A stretch of 64,000 bases of DNA from Mucilaginibacter inviolabilis (GTDB lineage: Bacteria > Bacteroidota > Bacteroidia > Sphingobacteriales > Sphingobacteriaceae), in contig NZ_JAANAT010000001.1 of NCBI RefSeq assembly GCF_011089895.1, positions 744,001 through 808,000 on the forward strand, in the 5' to 3' direction. This document shows positions 8,382-15,828 of this stretch, one piece after another. A program made the position numbers and the translations under genes. The notes under the pieces are model-generated. The model searched no databases. It worked only from the letters and a program-made list of their open reading frames with translations, and was not told where the DNA came from. Every line of letters begins with the position of its first letter. Position 1 is the first letter of the stretch.

Positions 8382-9620
8382 ATGAAATTTCAACAGTTGT
8401 TAGAAGAGGTAAAACATGAGGTCATATCATATTTTGATGAGCATCATGATCCCGAACTTGCATACCATAATCTTAAACATACAAAAGACGTAGTTGCTGC
8501 TGCTACCCAGATTGCCAATCATTATCAACTGTCTGACGAGGATTTCTTTATAGTACTATCAGCAGCGTGGTTTCATGACACCGGTTACTTTGTTGATAAG
8601 AGTAACCATGAGGTAAAAAGCAGCGAGAATGCAACCCATTTTCTGAAAAAGCAAAAAGTAGATAACGCGGTGATTGATAAGGTAAATGCCTGTATTATGG
8701 CTACCGAAATGCCGCAGAAACCAACCAATTTACTTGAAGAAATTTTGTGTGATGCCGATCTGTTTCACCTGGGAACCGATGATTTCAGGGAAAAAAGCAA
8801 AATGATGCGCAAAGAGCTGGAAGCCTGCAGGCACATAGAAATTAATAAGGATACCTGGCGGGCAGGCAATATTGAGCTATTACAATCGCATCATTATTTT
8901 ACTGATTATTGCCGCTTGTTATTGAATAACCAGAAGCAAAAAAACCTGGACAGATTAATGGAAAAACAAACCGACGTGGAAGAAAAAGCCGAAAAAAAGG
9001 AAAAATCTGAAGGTGAAAAAGCAACTGAAATTGACCATGTTGAAGCAGCAGTTGCTAAAGAAGAGCAAGATCATCACGATAAAAAACATAAAAGCGATAA
9101 ACCCGAAAGAGGTATCGAAACCATGTTTCGTATAAGCTCGGCAAACCACCAACGTTTGAGTGATATGGCTGATAATAAGGCTCATATTATGATCACGGTT
9201 AACTCCATCATCTTGTCGGCCATTATTAGTTTGGTATTGCGTAAGCTGGATGAACACTCCAACCTGTTGATCCCTACGTTTATGCTGCTTTCGGTAAGCT
9301 TAACTACCATGATATTCTCTATCTTATCTACGCGGCCATCAATACCCCAGGGTGTTTTTTCGCCCGAGGATATCGAGAAAAAGACGGTCAACCTACTTTT
9401 CTTTGGTAATTTTTACCGGATGTCGCTAAATGATTACAGCGATGGCATGGTAAAAATGATGGATGATAAAGATTTTTTATACGGTAGTCTTATCCGCGAT
9501 AATTATTCACAGGGTGTTGTGCTGGGCAAAAAATACCGGCTGTTGCGGGTTTCCTATAATGTATTCATGTTCGGTCTCATTATTTCGGTAGTCGCGTTCC
9601 TGATCTCATCATTGATATAA
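8382..9620 (+). CDS. HD-domain phosphohydrolase fused to a Pycsar effector-like transmembrane domain
   Basis: The 412-residue protein has an N-terminal HD domain (about 1-190) with the metal-binding pattern NLKH, AWFHDTGY (His65-Asp66) and DADLFHLG. A very charged Lys/Glu-rich linker (about 190-240) leads to a C-terminal module starting near 241. That module has the NHQRLSDMADNKAHIM motif and three hydrophobic helices (about 266-284, 293-313 and 392-412), resembling the PycTM effector domain of Pycsar cyclic-pyrimidine defence systems. The HD part may hydrolyse a nucleotide or polyphosphorylated compound, and the membrane part may sense one or act as an effector. No pyrimidine cyclase gene lies nearby. 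It is 25 bases upstream of ppk1, so co-transcription is likely. The domain call is by motif recognition only. Confidence 0.72.
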   Translation: MKFQQLLEEVKHEVISYFDEHHDPELAYHNLKHTKDVVAAATQIANHYQLSDEDFFIVLSAAWFHDTGYFVDKSNHEVKSSENATHFLKKQKVDNAVIDKVNACIMATEMPQKPTNLLEEILCDADLFHLGTDDFREKSKMMRKELEACRHIEINKDTWRAGNIELLQSHHYFTDYCRLLLNNQKQKNLDRLMEKQTDVEEKAEKKEKSEGEKATEIDHVEAAVAKEEQDHHDKKHKSDKPERGIETMFRISSANHQRLSDMADNKAHIMITVNSIILSAIISLVLRKLDEHSNLLIPTFMLLSVSLTTMIFSILSTRPSIPQGVFSPEDIEKKTVNLLFFGNFYRMSLNDYSDGMVKMMDDKDFLYGSLIRDNYSQGVVLGKKYRLLRVSYNVFMFGLIISVVAFLISSLI

Positions 9621-9645
9621 TCTGCAAAACAAAACATCTGCTTTT

Positions 9646-11691
9646 ATGGATCATTATTCATTTTTTGACAGGGATCTGAGTTGGTTGCTATTTAACGGGC
9701 GCATCTTATTGGAGGCTGAAAAGGAAGATCTGCCTCTGATGGAAAGAGTGAATTTTCTTTCAATATTTTCTTCAAACCTGGATGAGTTTTACCGGGTAAG
9801 GATGCCTGTTATATTGGCTGTTAATAAACTGGCTAAAGGTGCCGCACACGAAAAAGAAGACGTTTTACTGGAGGCCCAGCAACTGATTGAGAGGCAGCAG
9901 CAAAAGTTTGGTGAGGTATTTACTGGCAGGTTGATACCTTTGCTCAAACAAAATAAGGTAAACCTGTTGTTCAATGAGCCACTTCCAGAAGTGATTCAGG
10001 ATAAAGTAACCGACTACTTTTTTAGCCAGGTGATGGCCTTCCTGCAACCTGTTGATCTTTCCGAAACCGGTAAAAAATTCTTTCCCGAAAATAATCGTTT
10101 ATATTTCCTAATTACGCAGGAGATAGAGGACAAAAAGGAAAAGACAATATTGCTTAATATACCTTCTAATCAGCTGCCCCGTTTTTATAGCTTATCGGCA
10201 GATGATCAGCAGTATATCATATTTCTGGATGATATTATCAGGTATAATCTTGATAGACTATTTACCAATGAGGCTGTAAGCGGTTGCTATAGCTTTAAAA
10301 TAACCCGTGATGCCGAACTTGATCTGAAAGATGAGTATCATGGCGACCTCTCTGAGCAGATCGAAAAACAGTTGCTCAAAAGAGATATGGGTATGGCCAC
10401 CCGGTTTTTACACCAGCCTGGCATCCCGTTGCGTACGTTACATTCCATAACCGAAAAGCTGGGCTTGCAGGGTTCTAGCGTAGTAGAGGGAGGCGTATAC
10501 CATAATTTGAAGGATCTGATGGGACTGCCCGTAAATTTACCTGCTTTGCGTTATACCCGATGGCCTCCAATCGTTAATACGGGTTTGATAGGTAAAGAGT
10601 CTTTATTTGATCATATTGCAGATCATGACCATATCTTTCATGCACCTTATCAATCGTACAACAGTATACTGCGTTTTTTTAATGAGGCAGCCATTGATAA
10701 GGACGTGCAGGAAATATCAGTAACCCTGTACCGTGTAGCCAGTGATTCCCGCATCGTGAACGCGCTTATCAGCGCGGCTTGCAATGGCAAAAAGGTGAAG
10801 GTAATGGTGGAGCTCAAGGCCCGCTTCGACGAAGCCAATAATATCAAATGGGCCAAAAAAATGAAGGCCGCCGGTGTCGAGATCATTTATAGCGATAAGG
10901 CATTAAAGGTACACGCCAAAATCGCTTTGATCAAAAGATTGGTCAACGGTCGCATAAAATATGCCGGGCTGCTGGCCACTGGTAACTTTAATGAAAGCAC
11001 CGCAGCTTTTTATACCGATCATATTTTGATGACAGCCAATCCGGCTCTGCTACGTGAAATGGAACTGCTGTTTATGTTCCTGGGTAAAAAGGCCAAAACG
11101 TCCGAAGGGTATCCTATCGATTTTAAGCATTTGCTGGTTGCCCAGTTTAACTTACAGCAACGCTTTATCGAGCTGATTGACCGGGAGATAGGCAACGTAA
11201 AAAAAGGTTTAAAAGGAGCTATCACCATCAAACTGAATAATCTGGAAGAGCGCATACTGATCTCCAAATTATATGAGGCATCACAGGCCGGTGTGAAAAT
11301 ATCGCTCATTGTACGGAGTATTTGCTGTATTATACCTGGCGTTAAAGGGATGAGTGAGAACATTACCGTACGCCGTATTGTTGACAGATACCTGGAACAC
11401 GGAAGGATATTTATTTTTCATAACAATAATGAACCAGAGGTTTTCCTGGGTTCGGCCGATTGGATGAACCGTAATATTTACCGGCGTATAGAAGTATGTT
11501 TCCCGGTTTATGACCCGGGTATCAGGGCTGAGATCATGCAGATCATCGATTTGCAGTTAAATGATAATGTACAGGCGGTAATGCTTAACGAAGAGCTGCA
11601 AAATATAAGCATCGAAAAACATGAACCCCTGATACAATCACAGCGGGATATTTACGGGTTTTTAAAGCATAAAACGGATGGAGAAGCTTAA
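9646..11691 (+). CDS. ppk1: polyphosphate kinase 1
   Basis: The 681-residue product has the full Ppk1 architecture: an N domain beginning with FFDRDLSWLLFNGRIL and SSNLDEFYRVRMP, a middle domain, and two C-terminal phospholipase-D-like catalytic lobes. His423 in LKVHAKIALIKR aligns with the autophosphorylated His435 of the E. coli enzyme, and the second histidine site EHGRIFIFHNN (His585, His592) is present. The enzyme reversibly transfers the ATP gamma-phosphate to inorganic polyphosphate in the cytoplasm. The length equals the family norm. It sits directly after the HD/PycTM gene, and its last 14 bases overlap the next reading frame if that gene starts at 11678, which argues for an operon. 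Confidence 0.97.
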   Translation: MDHYSFFDRDLSWLLFNGRILLEAEKEDLPLMERVNFLSIFSSNLDEFYRVRMPVILAVNKLAKGAAHEKEDVLLEAQQLIERQQQKFGEVFTGRLIPLLKQNKVNLLFNEPLPEVIQDKVTDYFFSQVMAFLQPVDLSETGKKFFPENNRLYFLITQEIEDKKEKTILLNIPSNQLPRFYSLSADDQQYIIFLDDIIRYNLDRLFTNEAVSGCYSFKITRDAELDLKDEYHGDLSEQIEKQLLKRDMGMATRFLHQPGIPLRTLHSITEKLGLQGSSVVEGGVYHNLKDLMGLPVNLPALRYTRWPPIVNTGLIGKESLFDHIADHDHIFHAPYQSYNSILRFFNEAAIDKDVQEISVTLYRVASDSRIVNALISAACNGKKVKVMVELKARFDEANNIKWAKKMKAAGVEIIYSDKALKVHAKIALIKRLVNGRIKYAGLLATGNFNESTAAFYTDHILMTANPALLREMELLFMFLGKKAKTSEGYPIDFKHLLVAQFNLQQRFIELIDREIGNVKKGLKGAITIKLNNLEERILISKLYEASQAGVKISLIVRSICCIIPGVKGMSENITVRRIVDRYLEHGRIFIFHNNNEPEVFLGSADWMNRNIYRRIEVCFPVYDPGIRAEIMQIIDLQLNDNVQAVMLNEELQNISIEKHEPLIQSQRDIYGFLKHKTDGEA

Positions 11692-12571
11692 AAATAACAA
11701 CGTGAAGAGAAAGATTGTTGCTTTGATCATGATGGCAATTGGCAGCGTCGCGGTATTTTTAGGCATATCCTGCGCCAATAAACCAGAAGTGATAGCCAAT
11801 CCCAAAGGCTATGATCTGAGCAAACCGGTAAAATATAACATGCACATTAATTTAACCGAGATCTCGGGCATTGCTTTCAGGCATGGTAAAAGTGATTCGT
11901 TATATGCCGAGGAGGATGAGAATGGCAATGTATATTATTTGAAATTAGGTGATAAAAAGGTAAGTGAAAGTCGTTTTGCCAAATCTGGCGATTATGAAGA
12001 TATCGCCATTTGTAATAATTACATGATCATCTTAAGAAGCGACGGCACACTGTTTACTTTCCCGTTTAACCAGGTAAGGAATAAAGAAATTCAGGGGGTG
12101 AAAAAAATAAAGGATATGGTGCCAACGGGCGAGTACGAAGGAATGTATGCTGATGAAAAAACAAATCGCCTGTATATACTTTGTAAAAATTGCGATGACG
12201 ATAAGCGTAAGGTAAGTAGTGGTTATATTTTACAACTGCAAAGTGATGGAACTACAAAACCGGCTGGTGGTTTTAGTATAAATGTAAAAACCATTGAGCA
12301 GCAGCTAACTGGTAAAAAGAAAGGCGCGTTTCGCCCATCGGCCCTGGCTAAAAATTTAAATACCAACGAATGGTATGTGCTTTCGTCGGTTAATAAAGTG
12401 CTGGTGGTTACCGATGCTTCCTGGAATGTTAAAAACGTTTATCCGCTGAAGCCCCAATTATTTAACCAGCCCGAGGGTATTGCATTTGATGACCATAACA
12501 ATCTTTATATATCTAACGAAGGCGATCTGGTTACCGCAGGTAACGTATTGAAATTTAACTATACAAAGTAA
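11678..12571 (+). CDS. SdiA-regulated-like beta-propeller lipoprotein
   Basis: The 297-residue product has a hydrophobic N-terminus ending in GISC, consistent with a lipoprotein signal peptide. The remainder contains phytase/esterase-like propeller repeats: ISGIAFRHGKSDSLYAEED, YEDIAICNN, EGMYADEKTNRLYILCKNC and QPEGIAFDDHNNLYISNEGD. This pattern matches the SdiA-regulated family, whose biochemical role is not established. The ATG at 11678 overlaps ppk1; a GTG at 11702 would give a more compact signal peptide and is a real alternative start. The gene after it begins only 3 bases downstream, so the two are probably translated from one message. Confidence 0.68.
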   Translation: MEKLKNNNVKRKIVALIMMAIGSVAVFLGISCANKPEVIANPKGYDLSKPVKYNMHINLTEISGIAFRHGKSDSLYAEEDENGNVYYLKLGDKKVSESRFAKSGDYEDIAICNNYMIILRSDGTLFTFPFNQVRNKEIQGVKKIKDMVPTGEYEGMYADEKTNRLYILCKNCDDDKRKVSSGYILQLQSDGTTKPAGGFSINVKTIEQQLTGKKKGAFRPSALAKNLNTNEWYVLSSVNKVLVVTDASWNVKNVYPLKPQLFNQPEGIAFDDHNNLYISNEGDLVTAGNVLKFNYTK

Positions 12572-12574
12572 TTA

Positions 12575-13198
12575 ATGATAAAAGACAAAAGGCTTTTCCT
12601 GTTTTTTATATGGCTGTTTGTCTTTATAAATCCTGGGCATAGTTTAGCACAAAATCTTGATGTTGATATTTTAAAAAGTATTAATCCAAGATATCCAACT
12701 TCTCTTTATTGGCGCAATACCAGTAATTCGGCATATTATGTTGCCGGTGCTGCATCATTTGGTACCTTAATTTATGGCTTTGCAAGCAATAACGCCACTA
12801 TAAAACGTAATGCCAGCGAAACCTTTATCAATTTGGGTGCAAGTGTATTGATTACCCAACTTATAAAAGTAGGAGTTAACCGTACCCGTCCGGCTGACCG
12901 GTACCCAGATGAGATATTTGTTAATAGTCCCACCCATAATTATTCTTTCCCTTCGGGGCATACTAGTTTGGCCTTCGCAACGGCAACAACATTATCTATG
13001 CAGTATAAAAAATGGTATGTAACGGTTCCCGCCTATGCCTGGGCATCGTCAGTAGCTTATTCAAGGATGTATTTGGGTAAACATTATCCTACAGATGTGC
13101 TGGCCGGCGCAGCCGTAGGCATTGGTACAAGCTTAGCAGGGCATTGGTTTAATCAAAAGCTGTTTAAGCAGTACCAGAAACCCAAAAAATATGATTAG
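12575..13198 (+). CDS. PAP2-family membrane-associated phosphatase
   Basis: The 207-residue protein begins with a signal-like hydrophobic segment ending near HSLAQN. It carries the three phosphatidic-acid-phosphatase motifs in order: KVGVNRTRP, YSFPSGHTS (Pro126-Ser127-Gly128-His129) and SRMYLGKHYPTDV. The last His-Asp pair supplies the nucleophile region. Several hydrophobic helices surround these motifs. The enzyme probably removes phosphate from a lipid phosphate or pyrophosphate (such as undecaprenyl pyrophosphate) at the periplasmic face. Its position after ppk1 and the SdiA-regulated-like gene suggests shared expression, and an inorganic phosphate-ester substrate cannot be excluded. Confidence 0.87.
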   Translation: MIKDKRLFLFFIWLFVFINPGHSLAQNLDVDILKSINPRYPTSLYWRNTSNSAYYVAGAASFGTLIYGFASNNATIKRNASETFINLGASVLITQLIKVGVNRTRPADRYPDEIFVNSPTHNYSFPSGHTSLAFATATTLSMQYKKWYVTVPAYAWASSVAYSRMYLGKHYPTDVLAGAAVGIGTSLAGHWFNQKLFKQYQKPKKYD

Positions 13199-13280
13199 AT
13201 TAATACTATGGTTTTGATAGTAAGGATAATACAGGTTGTTTAATTACAAATCTGTTACTTACAAAAGCTATTGTTAGTTA

Positions 13281-13288
13281 TAACTTTG
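13281..13288 (+). promoter_or_regulatory. -7 promoter box (TAACTTTG) before the GAF-like gene
   Basis: TAACTTTG matches TAnnTTTG and lies 134 bases before the next start codon. The -33 position is poor. It would place the GAF-like gene in a separate transcript from the ppk1 group. Confidence 0.35.
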
Positions 13289-13422
13289 ACATGGCAAATG
13301 CATTTTTGAGTGTTGAGACAAACAGGGCCCAACAAAAAGATGAATGTGCCAAACTAAAGGAAGATAGTACCCGTATCTTTCAACAGTTTTTAAATTTTTA
13401 ACAGGGTAATTTTATAACAATA

Positions 13423-15777
13423 ATGCACACTGAAGTTTTAAATATAAATAAGGATGACTGTTTTTTATGCCAGGTAGATACCTGCTTGTCATTTAATCCG
13501 TTTGTGGAGCATTTGAAGGAACGTATACAAACCGAAAAAACACTAAAAAGTGAGTTTTATAAGTATGTATTAAATAAATTTGAGACTGACACCTGTATAG
13601 ATCTGGATATGCACCCCGAAGATGCCGAAAAGTACCGGGAAATGCTTGAGTTGATTTATAGTATACTTACTCCTCCCATTTTAAATGAAAAAGAGTTTTT
13701 TTGGGCCCTGAGTACACCCGTCCCCGAAAAAATATTCTTTAGTACAGATGCTTTTTTTGATTTTCACTCCAGTCACCATTCAGGCTTACACTCTGTAAAT
13801 ATGAGCCAGGGTGAGCTGTTTAGTCAACGACAGAAACGATTTATATACAACCTGATACTGGAGCGTTTATACGGCTTTTCAACGGTATCAAAAAATGAAC
13901 TGGTATTTGCTTATTCTGATCCTGAAACCGGGCTTTCAAGATATTATAACATCCAGACCAACACTCAATTTGTAAATATAAAATTGCTTGGTGATCTGCC
14001 TAAAATCAATTTCGACACCATTGAACCTTATATCAATAATTACGAAGGAATAGAGGTTTTAGAAGATATATTGCCGCTTACCAATTTTAAGTTTGAGGGT
14101 TTTAGCGTGATAACCCTCACCGATATAACGCTACCTCATGCTATAGAGAGCATCCGTAATGAATTGGTTAATCATTCTAATAACGAAATTGATCAGTACG
14201 ATTTGATCATCGACTCCTTAAAGACGCTTTCTGAAAACCCTGCTATTGAGTTTGGTTTATTGCCATTTTTAACGGTTAATAACAAACTTATATTTGATAC
14301 CAATGAATGCTCACAAAGTGTGCTTATCTCATCGGCCAAGGAATTTAGTCTGGCCGAAGAAACATTTTATGCCATTACCGATGATTATAAGCTAAACCCG
14401 AAACCCGTATTTTTTAGATCACTGACGGACGAGAAGGTATCCAAACATCCTTTTCTTAATGTTTTAAGGCAGGCAGGTATTAAGTCGTATGGTATCTTCC
14501 CGGTTTATTACAATAAAGCGGTAGCGGGTATTATGGAAGTATATTCCTACCAGGAAATTGTGTTATATGAAAAGCTGTTGTCTAAATTGCAGGCAGCTAT
14601 TCCATTAGTGGCTCAGTTGCTGCAAAATAGTATAGATCAGTTTACCTTCCGCATAGAAAGCATTATCAAAGATAAATTCACCTCGCTGCAACCTTCTGTT
14701 CAATGGAAATTTAATGAGGTAGCCTGGAACTATTTGCGGAAAAGTAACCGGAAAAAAAGAAATCAGGAAATAGAGACCATAGTTTTTGAGGATGTGTATC
14801 CTTTATTTGGTGCGGTTGATATTCGTAACTCCACTATCGAGCGTAATAGCGCTTTGCAGGAAGATCTGAAATCCCTGCTCACCATGATTATGGAGACGCT
14901 GACGATATTAAAAAAACATATTCATCTGACATTGACCGACAGGCTGATCTATAAATGTGAAGAGTGGCTGGAGAAAGTGAACGGGTTTATTACCACCAAT
15001 GATGAGTTGATGCTTGATAGTTTTCTGAATGATGAAGTAAACCCCTTTCTTGATCATTTTCGGAAAAATTATCCTAATGAAAAAGAAGTGATCGACCGCT
15101 ATTTTGATTCTCTGGGTCAGGAAAATGGCTTGTCTTATACTAACAGACGAAACCTGGAAGCTTCCATGCAACTCATCAATACTTCCATCAATCATTATCT
15201 GGAACAAGCGCAGGAAGAAGTACAGGGGTCATACCCGTGCTACTTTGAAAAGTTCCGGACGGATGGCGTCGAATACGATATTTATATAGGGCAATCCATT
15301 GCTCCCGAAAAGATGTTTGATGTATTGTATCTAAAAAATATACGTTTGTGGCAGCTTAAATCAATGGCCGAAATTGCCCGCCTCACTCATGGACTAACCG
15401 AACAGCTTTCCAGGCCATTACAAACTACACAGCTGATATTTATACACTCAAATCCTATCGACATCAGTTTCAGAAATGATGAAAGACGCTTTGATGTGGA
15501 AGGCGCCTATAATATCAGGTACGAGGTGGTCAAAAAACGCATCGATAAGGTTTTAATAGCCGGAACTATAGAACGACTAACCCAGCCCGGCAAAATTGCC
15601 ATGGTTTATTTTAACCAGACAGAAGCAACCGAATACCTGGAGTACATTAAATACCTGCAGGAAGAGAATATACTGCTGGATGACCTGGAACAACTTGAGT
15701 TGGAAGAATTACAGGGTGTTACCGGTTTAAAAGCGCTTAGGGTAGGGGTTAATTGCGAAATAGCTTTAGAAAAATAA
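13423..15777 (+). CDS. large cytoplasmic GAF-domain-like protein
   Basis: The 784-residue product lacks a signal peptide and membrane spans. Around residues 340-385 the sequence FLNVLRQAGIKSYGIFPVYY followed by AVAGIMEVYSYQE looks like the strand-rich core of a GAF domain. The flanking regions are long, charged and helical and match no enzyme motif that I recognise. The N-terminus has a compact cysteine cluster (CFLCQVDTC, Cys13, Cys16, Cys21). Similar large proteins occur in Sphingobacteriaceae and are usually labelled GAF-domain proteins without known function. The neighbours (ppk1 group upstream, kinase-like/Omp85 fusion 51 bases downstream in the same direction) suggest a signalling or regulatory role in that cluster, which is inference. 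Confidence 0.6.
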   Translation: MHTEVLNINKDDCFLCQVDTCLSFNPFVEHLKERIQTEKTLKSEFYKYVLNKFETDTCIDLDMHPEDAEKYREMLELIYSILTPPILNEKEFFWALSTPVPEKIFFSTDAFFDFHSSHHSGLHSVNMSQGELFSQRQKRFIYNLILERLYGFSTVSKNELVFAYSDPETGLSRYYNIQTNTQFVNIKLLGDLPKINFDTIEPYINNYEGIEVLEDILPLTNFKFEGFSVITLTDITLPHAIESIRNELVNHSNNEIDQYDLIIDSLKTLSENPAIEFGLLPFLTVNNKLIFDTNECSQSVLISSAKEFSLAEETFYAITDDYKLNPKPVFFRSLTDEKVSKHPFLNVLRQAGIKSYGIFPVYYNKAVAGIMEVYSYQEIVLYEKLLSKLQAAIPLVAQLLQNSIDQFTFRIESIIKDKFTSLQPSVQWKFNEVAWNYLRKSNRKKRNQEIETIVFEDVYPLFGAVDIRNSTIERNSALQEDLKSLLTMIMETLTILKKHIHLTLTDRLIYKCEEWLEKVNGFITTNDELMLDSFLNDEVNPFLDHFRKNYPNEKEVIDRYFDSLGQENGLSYTNRRNLEASMQLINTSINHYLEQAQEEVQGSYPCYFEKFRTDGVEYDIYIGQSIAPEKMFDVLYLKNIRLWQLKSMAEIARLTHGLTEQLSRPLQTTQLIFIHSNPIDISFRNDERRFDVEGAYNIRYEVVKKRIDKVLIAGTIERLTQPGKIAMVYFNQTEATEYLEYIKYLQEENILLDDLEQLELEELQGVTGLKALRVGVNCEIALEK

Positions 15778-15828
15778 AACTATTTTGTAATATGCAATGG
15801 TTCAACTATTGCTAAACAAAACCATATC

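Noticed and set aside
13291-13401. 36-codon frame between the PAP2 and GAF-like genes
   Set aside because: Its ATG lies about where transcription from the TAACTTTG box would begin, so it would be leaderless. No recognisable protein features; more likely part of the untranslated leader.
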